Virus record (IMG/VR): IMGVR_UViG_3300042987_001940
Location: 1-64,000 of that record
Length of the DNA stretch: 64,000 nucleotides
From: a virus
Strand: one strand, 5' to 3'
Below are positions 15,052 through 22,887 of the stretch, piece by piece. Positions within the stretch are counted from its first letter, which is position 1; the number at the start of each line of letters is the position of its first letter. Below the pieces are notes generated by a model, which worked only from the letters and a program-made list of their open reading frames with translations, was not told the origin of the DNA and made no database searches. A program made the position numbers and the translations under genes.

Positions 15052-16118
15052 TATGCAAACTCATTGTGTTTTGTTTCAGTTAAAACATCATCAATTAATT
15101 CATTTTGATATGCATATTTACAAAAACTACAATCATGTGTTCTGCGTGTTACATTAGGACCACCAACTTGCGAATTATAGAAATCTAATATTCCATCAAT
15201 ATCACACAATTTAAATTGGTCATTTACATGATAATTATTTTCTGGTGCTAATTCTGCTGAAGGACAAACATACACGTTACCGTCTGTAAACACGCAAGGT
15301 TTTACCATGTGCATATAACAATTTGTATTACGACGAACGCCTTTGAAATTAAAATCTGACAAAAAAGCATATTTTAATGGACCATTTTCCGATTCATGTT
15401 TTGCAATTAATCTTTTAATACTCTCAATGTCTTGCTGAACTATCTTTGTATCTTTAATTGCATTGAATGCTATACGGCAAGGTATTTTCTTTTCTTCTAC
15501 CCACGAAAGCATTTTAAGAAAATTTTCTTCTTTGTATTCATTTGATGCTAATTTTTTAGCTTTTGGGTCATTCCATTTACCAGTAATATTTGGATTTGTT
15601 GAAGTTTCTGTTGCACCATCCCAAACATATGCTGCTGAAATTTCAATATCTAATCCATCAAACACATCAAGATGATATTCATATGGTTTCTTTTCGTCCC
15701 AAGAATACATACCAAGACGAACCCATGATATCATATGCCAATTTTTAACTTTTCTGAGTTTTGAACCGTTAGTGCAGATACCTATTTTAAAACCTTTGTT
15801 ATGAGCATATTCAATTACTTCATCAAGTTTTGGATGGAGCGTTGGTTCACCACCACCAGTAAACTCCATACCTTTTACACCCAATTCAGCAAATGAATCT
15901 ATGGCTTTTTTCATCTGTTCGACAGTCAACATTTCTTTCATGCTACGATTAGCAAAGCAGCAAAATGAACATGTGAGATTACATGGATTACATGGTGACA
16001 TATGAAACATAACAGGTTTAGGTCTGCCACCATCTTGAATTATTTTTAATCTGTCAAGATGTTTTAATAATTTGACATGATTGCTTGTGTAACTTCTTCC
16101 TTGAACTTTTTCTTCCAT
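15051..16118 (-). CDS. Radical SAM protein with C-terminal SPASM-like cysteines
   Basis: 355 residues. The radical SAM cluster motif is C46-NLT-C50-SF-C53, followed by GMEFTGGGEPTLHP, the SAM-binding GGE segment. A Cys-rich C-terminus (CYMH, PCVF, VCPSAELA, CDIDG, HDCSFCKYA) suggests one or two extra Fe-S clusters, as in SPASM/twitch proteins. Such enzymes modify peptides, sugars or other metabolites. It is translationally coupled to a glycosyltransferase-like gene and a methyltransferase, so glycan modification is a reasonable guess, not shown. Confidence 0.85.
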   Translation of the reverse strand: MEEKVQGRSYTSNHVKLLKHLDRLKIIQDGGRPKPVMFHMSPCNPCNLTCSFCCFANRSMKEMLTVEQMKKAIDSFAELGVKGMEFTGGGEPTLHPKLDEVIEYAHNKGFKIGICTNGSKLRKVKNWHMISWVRLGMYSWDEKKPYEYHLDVFDGLDIEISAAYVWDGATETSTNPNITGKWNDPKAKKLASNEYKEENFLKMLSWVEEKKIPCRIAFNAIKDTKIVQQDIESIKRLIAKHESENGPLKYAFLSDFNFKGVRRNTNCYMHMVKPCVFTDGNVYVCPSAELAPENNYHVNDQFKLCDIDGILDFYNSQVGGPNVTRRTHDCSFCKYAYQNELIDDVLTETKHNEFA

Positions 16119-16849
16119 TATATACCCCTAAATGTCAATTCATATTCTGTTTGATTTTGATTGTATGGTCCAACATCTTCATTATAATATTCTTTCATGA
16201 ATTTTGGATATACATCATTTAATATATGATACATTTCTTCAAATGCATCACTCTTATCATAATAGCTTGGTTTTCCTGGATGATACATTGAAACTTCATG
16301 TATCACTCCACACTTCTCTTTTGTGATTGCTGACAAAATTAAGTCGAATCCCCATCCACTCTTTACATCATGCATTTTAAAAAATTCTAAAATTATAGGC
16401 ATTAATGATGAATGTATAAATTGACCCATACCTTCATTAAAATTTGTTACTGCATATTTTAATTCTGGTTTTTGATGAAGTATTCTATGTGTCGATTCTG
16501 AACCAGAAATTGTTGATAGTTGAAACAGTTTTAAATTCTTTTCTGTCGCAATTTCTAATGCTCTATTTACGCTTTGTATATCTGTGACCAAATCGTCATC
16601 CCAAAACCCAATATATGCATACTTAGTATAATCAATTAGTTCCAAAAAACATTTAACAAGATTCCATTTATATCCAGATTTTTCTATAATATAATCATAT
16701 GTGTTTGAATCTGGAACATAATCATTATATCGACACAAAATGGTTTCATAATTTCGACCATCTTTTTTCATTCTCCAGTGATTATCTTTATCATATGCAT
16801 CATGATAATTTAAAGGAATTCCAACAGGACAAAAAATTACATTACTCAT
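16118..16849 (-). CDS. Glycosyltransferase-like protein (GT-A, DUF707-like)
   Basis: About 243 residues. FWDDDL (around residue 90) is a DxD-type metal/nucleotide-sugar motif. GWGFDLI downstream resembles the GWGxD motif of DUF707-type putative glycosyltransferases. The ATG at 16849 overlaps the previous stop as ATGA; the longer frame begins with TTG. It is coupled to a methyltransferase and a radical SAM gene. Predicted cytoplasmic; acceptor unknown. Confidence 0.7.
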   Translation of the reverse strand: MSNVIFCPVGIPLNYHDAYDKDNHWRMKKDGRNYETILCRYNDYVPDSNTYDYIIEKSGYKWNLVKCFLELIDYTKYAYIGFWDDDLVTDIQSVNRALEIATEKNLKLFQLSTISGSESTHRILHQKPELKYAVTNFNEGMGQFIHSSLMPIILEFFKMHDVKSGWGFDLILSAITKEKCGVIHEVSMYHPGKPSYYDKSDAFEEMYHILNDVYPKFMKEYYNEDVGPYNQNQTEYELTFRGI

Positions 16850-17487
16850 TTTATTATATACCAAGCATTATTTTCTAAAGGTATGACTTCATTTATTCTT
16901 TTACCGAGAAAATTTCTCAGAGCAATATTTACATCTTTTAATGTAAAGTCATGTCCTGCAAATATACCACCATCTTTTATTAATGGAAAATAATTTTGAA
17001 AGTCTCTGAAAGCGCCATCATAACTATGGTCACCATCAATAAAAATAAAATCTAAAGTTTTTTCTGGATTTTTTTTAGAAAAATCTACACTTGATTCATA
17101 AACAAATTCAACCCTCTCATTAAATTTTTTTAATCTGTTGAATGCATGTTCTCTCATGGCATTTTGTTTAACATCATTCATAATAACACCAGTCCAATCA
17201 GTGTATGTAGGATAATTATCAACACAATATAATTTCGTTAAGTTTTTTATTTCACTTAATAAATACTCACTTGTAACACCCAAACAAACGCCTATCTCAC
17301 AACCAATAATATTTGTCGAAAAATGTTTTTTTAAAACATTGACTAAACCTTTTCCTGAAATATATTCACCCTGTGACAGTTGATAATCAATCCACTCATT
17401 ACCATTCATATTATTTTTTACCTCTACATCATTATATTGTTGTGATGTAAAGGTTTCTTGTTCTGTATTAATAATAATTTTATCCAT
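16846..17487 (-). CDS. Class I SAM-dependent methyltransferase (Methyltransf_24-like)
   Basis: About 213 residues. CEIGVCLGVTS is motif I, LYCVDNY follows, and DFIFIDGDHSYDGAFRDF is the IDGDHSY signature of this subgroup, often linked to cell-surface sugars. GGIFAGHDF completes the core. The ATG at 17487 has AGAGGAA just upstream and overlaps the end of the glycosyltransferase gene; the longer frame starts with TTG. Part of the same late island. Confidence 0.85.
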   Translation of the reverse strand: MDKIIINTEQETFTSQQYNDVEVKNNMNGNEWIDYQLSQGEYISGKGLVNVLKKHFSTNIIGCEIGVCLGVTSEYLLSEIKNLTKLYCVDNYPTYTDWTGVIMNDVKQNAMREHAFNRLKKFNERVEFVYESSVDFSKKNPEKTLDFIFIDGDHSYDGAFRDFQNYFPLIKDGGIFAGHDFTLKDVNIALRNFLGKRINEVIPLENNAWYIIK

Positions 17488-18331
17488 ATTTCCTCTCAAT
17501 TATTTCTTTCCATTCTGTTATTCTATCATATTGGTGGACAATTGCAAATGGTTTTTCAGTAGAAGTGCAGACAGTATCATTTATCATAACTGGACAATTT
17601 TCAACTAATTTATGTTTTACTGTATTTCTAACCTGAGGTCCTGTTGTTCCTAACTGCGCTGCATAACCACTCTCCGACATAGCAAAATTAGTAATATCTT
17701 TATATGGTTTCATATTCAAAAGAATATTCAATGCTGCTTGGTCAGGTCCACCACCACCTTCGATATAATGATTTGTTCCCTGACATAGCATATAGATGTT
17801 CAAAAAGAAATCAATCATTGTATCAAATTTACCAGAAATTGTTCCTGCGTTATAAATTAAATTGTTTTTATTGTGTTCATATAATACTGTTCCATATGCT
17901 TTTTGAAGATTATTTTTACCCCATTCTTCATTTTCATATGTAATAGATTCACAACCGACGTTGATTTGTTTATTACCAATATTATTTTCAAGCCAGTCAA
18001 TTGGATTACTTTGGAACACAACATCTTTAACATCTGTTGTAACGATATATCGATATTCACCTTTAAGCTGTCGTAGAAAATACCATAGATGAAAAAATCT
18101 CTCAACGACGATTGAGAAATTTTCTTTATATTCAAATCTTTTTAGATTTTCGTTTTTGTTAAATGTGAGAACAGAATAGTCTCTTTTGACCAATTCTTCA
18201 ACGGTGTCAAAAGAAACATTATAACACATCATCGCTTTGGTACCTTGGAAACCGGAACGGTCAAGCGAATTTACCCAAGGTTTTATTTTATCAAAATCAT
18301 ATCCTGTAATGCAACCAATCACTATATCCAT
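17480..18331 (-). CDS. Glycosyltransferase-like protein
   Basis: 283 residues. The chain has a GT-A appearance: N-terminal IVIGCITGYDFDKIKPWVNSL, TTDVKDVVFQ as a DxD-type metal site near residue 92, and GGGGPDQAALN in the region where family members contact the acceptor. It is the first gene of the island, 18 bases after a small cargo-type gene, with a TAAATA site nearby. Donor and acceptor are unknown. Confidence 0.7.
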   Translation of the reverse strand: MDIVIGCITGYDFDKIKPWVNSLDRSGFQGTKAMMCYNVSFDTVEELVKRDYSVLTFNKNENLKRFEYKENFSIVVERFFHLWYFLRQLKGEYRYIVTTDVKDVVFQSNPIDWLENNIGNKQINVGCESITYENEEWGKNNLQKAYGTVLYEHNKNNLIYNAGTISGKFDTMIDFFLNIYMLCQGTNHYIEGGGGPDQAALNILLNMKPYKDITNFAMSESGYAAQLGTTGPQVRNTVKHKLVENCPVMINDTVCTSTEKPFAIVHQYDRITEWKEIIERKYG

Positions 18332-18349
18332 AACAACTCCACAAAAAAA

Positions 18350-18357
18350 TTATTTAG
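18350..18357 (-). promoter_or_regulatory. Candidate late promoter (CTAAATAA)
   Basis: A TAAATA-core site overlapping the stop of the 61-residue gene, about 20 bases before the glycosyltransferase start at 18331. Spacing is shorter than at the other sites. Confidence 0.35.
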
Positions 18358-18535
18358 TATGTTCTTTAAACGACTTTATCTTTCTTACTTTTTGACCTGG
18401 TGTATCTCTGGTATATGAATGAACCAATTCATCTGAAGCATCATTACCTGCACCTGATGGTGGAAGAATATCGGGATGAGGAACTTTTTTTTCTTCACTT
18501 ATATTTTTTATAATATGTTCTTTTAATTTTAACAT
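18350..18535 (-). CDS. Small hypothetical protein with leader-like N-terminus
   Basis: 61 residues: MLKLKEHIIKNISE, then a Pro/Gly-rich and charged stretch ending KIKSFKEHTK. The N-terminus loosely resembles the capsid leader with an I-S-E site. It directly follows the HAD phosphatase gene and is probably in the same late operon. No known family. Confidence 0.5.
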   Translation of the reverse strand: MLKLKEHIIKNISEEKKVPHPDILPPSGAGNDASDELVHSYTRDTPGQKVRKIKSFKEHTK

Positions 18536-18536
18536 T

Positions 18537-19187
18537 TTATGCTTTCGTAGTCGTTACTGTTACTTTACCTGTTTTTTCATCATGATGGACGTGATGTGCA
18601 TGAAACTCCACGTTTGGATGTTTTTCTTTTAACTTTTTGAAATGTTCAAGATTTGCATGTGAATCGTCATACAGATGGACTTTTGTGTATCCATGTTTAC
18701 GAATTAATCCATCAATAACTTTATGCTTTGCTTTTGCAGGTGTTTCTTCTCCAGTTTCTCCTGCACGACGAAAATGTATTTTATTGATATCAATTCCATG
18801 TCCACGCATCGCTTTTGTGAAATTCTTTTTGCTATCCATATTAGAACGTGCTGTCAAAATTTCAACGTTCTTATTATTGTGATGAATAGCTTTCATCTTG
18901 CGAACCATTTTGTGTATTGGTTGTGCAGATTTTTTAAATACTTTTGTTGACCTGAAATCACTAAAATCGTATTTGTGACCAGCAGGTAATTTGTGCGTAT
19001 TATATTCGCGGTTTGTCAATGATTGCACTCTTTTACCAGACTTATTGACAACGTGAATTTTTGCTTCATTCTTCTTTTTGTAATGAAATAGAGTATCGTC
19101 CATATCGAAGGCATGGAGCGTTTTAGACTTTGGGTCTTTACGGTCCATATCTTCGATAAGAAAATCTAAAACATTTACTTTTTCCAT
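18537..19187 (-). CDS. HAD-superfamily phosphatase with capsid-leader-like N-terminus
   Basis: 216 residues. HAD motif I is FDMDDTLF (about 27-34), motif II is ILTARS (about 109-114), and motif III/IV is LYDDSHANL (about 172-180). This resembles nucleic-acid 3'-phosphatase or nucleotidase members. The N-terminus MEKVNVLDFLIED carries F-L-I-E like the proposed capsid leaders. The start overlaps the ligase-like second ORF by 13 bases. With a ligase-like protein upstream and a kinase in the same region, an end-healing role is possible; a general phosphatase is the alternative. Confidence 0.75.
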   Translation of the reverse strand: MEKVNVLDFLIEDMDRKDPKSKTLHAFDMDDTLFHYKKKNEAKIHVVNKSGKRVQSLTNREYNTHKLPAGHKYDFSDFRSTKVFKKSAQPIHKMVRKMKAIHHNNKNVEILTARSNMDSKKNFTKAMRGHGIDINKIHFRRAGETGEETPAKAKHKVIDGLIRKHGYTKVHLYDDSHANLEHFKKLKEKHPNVEFHAHHVHHDEKTGKVTVTTTKA

Positions 19188-19924
19188 GCTTTTACTTTCA
19201 GAAGATTAGCACGTGCAAATTCTTTACGATTTACAAGTTTAGTTGGTTTATCTTCATGACTTACGACAAAACCTTCGGGCTTTGATTTTGTATCATCAAT
19301 ATGGTGTTCATAACCACCTTCATGATGTTCAAGATGTTTTACAAGTGTATCTTTTGCTTGCTGAAGATGATGATGCATTGTTAGTAAATGGTCGTAATGT
19401 TCTTTATGTTTCTCAATATGATTGACATGTTCTTCTGATTCAGCTTCTTTTGCTTTTTTACCTTTTTCTGATTTTGCTTTATCAATCAATTTACCATATT
19501 TTTCTTTAACGTGTTTTTTTAGACCTTCAGATGTTGGTGCTTCACCTGTTCTGACAGTATGATTGATATATGTCGTTAGATGTCCACCATCACCTTGATG
19601 TTTTGCTGTAGCAGCATACATCTTATGCCCATATGTATCATGGATATGTTTTGCTGCTGCCATATGTTTTTGAAAATCTTGCTGTGCATGATGTGAATAA
19701 TCTACTTTGCTTGTATCATGTTCAGCAGAATGATGATAAACATCTGGATGCTCTTTGAATGCAGTAGCATGGTCTGTATGTGGTGATGCTTTCATTGTTG
19801 ATAAATCGTCACCATGATATTGTTGATGAACGACAACACCAACTTTTGATTTCTTTATTTTATCTGCTTGTTTGCCATGAGCAGTATAAGTGATTGTATT
19901 TGGAGTGAAAGATACTTTACTCAT
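19175..19924 (-). CDS. C-terminal half of split ligase/nucleotidyltransferase-like protein
   Basis: 249 residues. It begins MSKVSFTPNTITYTAHG, which continues the fold of the upstream 146-residue ORF. I recall homologues where both parts are one polypeptide (possibly the family labelled DUF6267). A His-rich, charged middle is followed by PEGFVV (216-221) and KLVNRKEFARAN (229-240), which resemble motifs IV and V of covalent nucleotidyltransferases. The ATG overlaps the upstream stop in ATGAGTAA, so termination-reinitiation is likely. Either a genuine gene fission or a one-base frameshift. Confidence 0.65.
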   Translation of the reverse strand: MSKVSFTPNTITYTAHGKQADKIKKSKVGVVVHQQYHGDDLSTMKASPHTDHATAFKEHPDVYHHSAEHDTSKVDYSHHAQQDFQKHMAAAKHIHDTYGHKMYAATAKHQGDGGHLTTYINHTVRTGEAPTSEGLKKHVKEKYGKLIDKAKSEKGKKAKEAESEEHVNHIEKHKEHYDHLLTMHHHLQQAKDTLVKHLEHHEGGYEHHIDDTKSKPEGFVVSHEDKPTKLVNRKEFARANLLKVKAWKK

Positions 19925-20357
19925 GTTTTAAATCCTCGTGGGTATACATCATATCTCCCTGATATACACCTTTCTTTGGTGTAACTTTAGGAAAATGTTT
20001 AAGCGCAGCTTTTAGTTTATGTGCTAGTCCCGGAGAATGACCATGATTAGCGTCAATATCTTTATCTGAATAATTTATCTTGGGATTCTTGTTGAAAGCA
20101 GATTTTGATGCGACAAAAAATTTACCAGTTTTTGGATGATGACCAAATACTACAGAAGGTGAACCATCATATTTCATCGTTAGATTACTGTTTTTCTTTT
20201 TTTCAACCATGTGCTGATGTGTTTTCATCAATGCACCATAAGCATGTTCAAATCCCTTATGACCATCAATTAAAGGATGGTCCTCAGCATGTGTGATATG
20301 CTTGAGTTTACCATCATCTTCTTCTGATTCTATTAGAAATGTTTTAAAGTTTATCAT
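19917..20357 (-). CDS. N-terminal half of split ligase/nucleotidyltransferase-like protein
   Basis: 146 residues. The leader MINFKTFLIE followed by Ser resembles the T4 internal-protein capsid-targeting sequence. TMKYDGSPSVVF (60-71) looks like ligase motif I (KxDG, candidate nucleophile Lys62), and GVYQGDMMY (130-138) looks like motif III. The ORF stops just after this point and the following ORF supplies the rest. I infer a nucleic-acid ligase-like or nucleotidyltransferase enzyme, possibly packaged in the head. No structure comparison was possible. Confidence 0.65.
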   Translation of the reverse strand: MINFKTFLIESEEDDGKLKHITHAEDHPLIDGHKGFEHAYGALMKTHQHMVEKKKNSNLTMKYDGSPSVVFGHHPKTGKFFVASKSAFNKNPKINYSDKDIDANHGHSPGLAHKLKAALKHFPKVTPKKGVYQGDMMYTHEDLKHE

Positions 20358-20384
20358 AGTTTTTTTCTTTTTTAAAGTTCATTT

Positions 20385-21167
20385 TTATATTTCTTTTGCT
20401 TTTCCGCCAATAACTTTTCTAGGCAGTATTAGTATTCTAGCTCCGCTATATGTTTTTCCATCCACTTGATAATTTCTACCCGCTGTATATCTAGCAGCAA
20501 TTATTGCAGTATAATCTCTTTCCATAAATTCCGAAACATCTGGATTGTAACTAGCATGTGTAGTAAAATCCAGAATATGTTTATTTCCGTTTTTTGTGAG
20601 TTTAGCATCACCTTGTCCTATAACATGTATATTATCAATGTTATATTGAGATGTTCCAAATTCCGGACCATAAATAGCCTTACCAATAAGTTTTTTATCT
20701 TTTATGATTCTATAAAATCTTTCTTTCTTTTCAACAATAATTTTTTGTATTTTTGAAATTGCTCTAAGAAACTCTATTACAGTTTTATCTTTTGATATTG
20801 AACCTGGTTTTCTTCCATCCGCTTTGTCTGTTATACCACTATACTGTTGAAAAGCACCAGCATCTTTTCCCATCTTATGTGAAATAAAACATACATCTAC
20901 AAATTTTTTTAACTTGCCATCATAAGTTACTAATGCAATATCTGCTTTTGGAGTACCTTCAACTTTGTTTGCACCATAAATTTCTTTGAATGTGTGTTTT
21001 CCTGTCACTATGGTTATAGGTGAACCAATCTTAGAAATGTATCCATTTATCTGCTGAAGAACAGCCAATTCACCGCGTTCTGTTGGAGTTGGTAAATTTA
21101 ACACATATGAATTATCTAAACTTTTAAATTTATAAAGAAGACCATGCACTTTGGCTGAACCTGCCAT
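20385..21167 (-). CDS. Phage hypothetical protein, possible nuclease-like fold
   Basis: 260 residues. GTPKADIALVTYDGKL followed by VDVCFISHKMG and FQQYSG has the spacing of a PD-(D/E)xK-type core (Asp, then a strand ending in Lys). It resembles proteins I recall near helicase or structural genes of marine phages. I do not see enough to assert nuclease activity. A TATAAATA site and AGGAG precede the ATG, so expression should be late, unlike its gp41 neighbour. Confidence 0.55.
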   Translation of the reverse strand: MAGSAKVHGLLYKFKSLDNSYVLNLPTPTERGELAVLQQINGYISKIGSPITIVTGKHTFKEIYGANKVEGTPKADIALVTYDGKLKKFVDVCFISHKMGKDAGAFQQYSGITDKADGRKPGSISKDKTVIEFLRAISKIQKIIVEKKERFYRIIKDKKLIGKAIYGPEFGTSQYNIDNIHVIGQGDAKLTKNGNKHILDFTTHASYNPDVSEFMERDYTAIIAARYTAGRNYQVDGKTYSGARILILPRKVIGGKAKEI

Positions 21168-21189
21168 TTAAATACTCCTGTTTTTAGAG

Positions 21190-21197
21190 TATTTATA
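21190..21197 (-). promoter_or_regulatory. Late promoter, exact TATAAATA
   Basis: A perfect match to the T4 late consensus, 22 bases upstream of the 260-residue gene. It marks the switch from the replication operon to the late cargo region. Confidence 0.65.
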
Positions 21198-21203
21198 ATA
21201 ATA

Positions 21204-22607
21204 TTATACCTTTATTTTGTCAAATTTATTACCAATATCACGCCTCTCCCTCATTCCAAATGTGTTAATAGGCTTATCCTCATCTTGTCCAGAATCTATA
21301 ATGTCTTTCTGTGCTGATTGTTCAACATCATACAGTCTCATCTTGGCTTTGTCAATACCCAAAACGAATCTTTTATAGTGATTTGGGTCAGAATACCGAT
21401 TTTTCAACTGTTTTACAAGAATCTGATTTAGACCTTCTAACTGTTCATTTGTTACCAGAGCAAACATGAAGTCTGCTGTCGCTGGCAAACCAAACGATTC
21501 ACTGGTATCTTCCAAACCGGGGTCACTGTTAGTAAAACCTGTCCTGTTCGTCTGTGTCGCAGTCACGATTGGCAAACAGAATTCAACAGCAAGACCACGA
21601 AGTTCTTCAGCAATAGATTTAATATACATGTAACTATTGACATTTGCACCTGGTTTTAATCTAGCCGAACAACAAATATTCAGATAATCAACAAAAATGA
21701 TATCTGGTCGAAATGTCTTTTTTAATGCAAGGTCATTTAACAAAGCACGAAAATGCAATGTTGAAGCAGATGCCGTTGGATATTCTTTGATAATCAGTTT
21801 ACCTTGTGTCTTATTTCGCAATGATGAAAACTTTCTCAAATAATCATCTTTTGAAAGTGTATGAAGTTCATTGATATTCATGTTCAAAAGATTTGCATCA
21901 ATACGCTCGGCAATCTTTTCTTCTGCCATTTCCATGGTAATATAAAGAACATTCAAACCCTGCGATAAACAACCAGCAGCAACATGACACATGAACAAAG
22001 ATTTACCAACACCAGTGCCAGCCAATGCAACATTCAACGTCTTGATTGGCAAACCGCCTTTAGTAATCTTGTTGAAAATGTCCAGGTCAAATTTGATGCG
22101 AGATTCTACACGATGATATGCTTCATATCGATTTTCAGTATCGTTCATATAATCATGACCGACATTATTATCAAATGATACCCCAAGCGCATCACTCAAT
22201 AATTTAGGTATTTCACCTTTGGTCTTTGATTTACTCTGACCCTCAAGAATTGTTACTGATTCTGTTATGGCATTAAACAACGCCTTATCTTGACAGAATT
22301 TTTCAGTCTGGTCAATTAACCACGGTGTTTCAACAGGTTCATTCTTTTCAGTTTCAATATCATTCAGAATTTCAACAACATCTTTTACTACTTCTTCATT
22401 TAGATTTCTTTTTTCCGTGATATTGATAGTAAGTGCTTCGTGTGTCGGAAGATTTTTATATTCATCAATGAAACCGAAGATTTCTTTGAAAAGTGTCTTT
22501 TCGGAGTTGGTAGAAAAATAATCCGGTTTGATGAACGGAAGAACTTTTCGTGTATATTCGTCATTATGAATCAAGTTCCTCAGGATTATATTCTCTAGTC
22601 GCTTCAT
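21204..22607 (-). CDS. 41: Replicative DNA helicase, T4 gp41 (DnaB family)
   Basis: 467 residues (T4 gp41 is 475). The RecA-like helicase core has Walker A GTGVGKS (about 196-202), an ITMEMAEEKIAERI segment, and DIIFVDYLNIC as Walker B. The N-terminus ENIILRNLIHNDEYTRKVLPFIKPDYF matches the T4 type, so the 44-base overlap with the upstream small gene appears real. It unwinds DNA 5'-3' at the fork and works with the gp61 primase. Confidence 0.95.
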   Translation of the reverse strand: MKRLENIILRNLIHNDEYTRKVLPFIKPDYFSTNSEKTLFKEIFGFIDEYKNLPTHEALTINITEKRNLNEEVVKDVVEILNDIETEKNEPVETPWLIDQTEKFCQDKALFNAITESVTILEGQSKSKTKGEIPKLLSDALGVSFDNNVGHDYMNDTENRYEAYHRVESRIKFDLDIFNKITKGGLPIKTLNVALAGTGVGKSLFMCHVAAGCLSQGLNVLYITMEMAEEKIAERIDANLLNMNINELHTLSKDDYLRKFSSLRNKTQGKLIIKEYPTASASTLHFRALLNDLALKKTFRPDIIFVDYLNICCSARLKPGANVNSYMYIKSIAEELRGLAVEFCLPIVTATQTNRTGFTNSDPGLEDTSESFGLPATADFMFALVTNEQLEGLNQILVKQLKNRYSDPNHYKRFVLGIDKAKMRLYDVEQSAQKDIIDSGQDEDKPINTFGMRERRDIGNKFDKIKV

Positions 22608-22887
22608 ATTGTTGTTTCTCCATCAAGATTTTTGAAAGTATGTCACCCATTATTTTACTAAATTCCTCGTCTTTTGACAAGTCATCTATGTCATGTTTGC
22701 CGGGACTGACAATGTTATATGCAAATTGTAACTTTGCTATGCCGTTGTCCTCTACCACTCGCGCACCATAATAGTGATAGAGGACATCCACATAATTATC
22801 TAAAAGTAAATGTATTCCCGTAAATTTACCATCATCAGAATCAACGAAACGGAAATGTTTACCTTCGATATAATCTTCAGGATTCAT
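22564..22887 (-). CDS. Conserved phage hypothetical between uvsX and gp41
   Basis: About 107 residues: MNPEDYIEGKHFRFVDSDD, GIHLLLDNYVDVLYHYYGARV, then AKLQFAYNI and an acidic helical end. The start at 22887 gives an 11-base overlap with uvsX; the longer frame would extend deep into uvsX. Its position between recombinase and helicase suggests a replication-related role. I recall similar small proteins there in marine T4-like phages, with no assigned function. Confidence 0.75.
   Translation of the reverse strand: MNPEDYIEGKHFRFVDSDDGKFTGIHLLLDNYVDVLYHYYGARVVEDNGIAKLQFAYNIVSPGKHDIDDLSKDEEFSKIMGDILSKILMEKQQYEATREYNPEELDS

Noticed and set aside
19917-19945. Programmed -1 frameshift at TTTAAAA joining the two ligase-like ORFs
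   Set aside because: The heptamer is in the correct phase, but a -1 slip leads directly to TGA; the second ORF is in the +1 frame, so reinitiation at ATGAGTAA explains it better.
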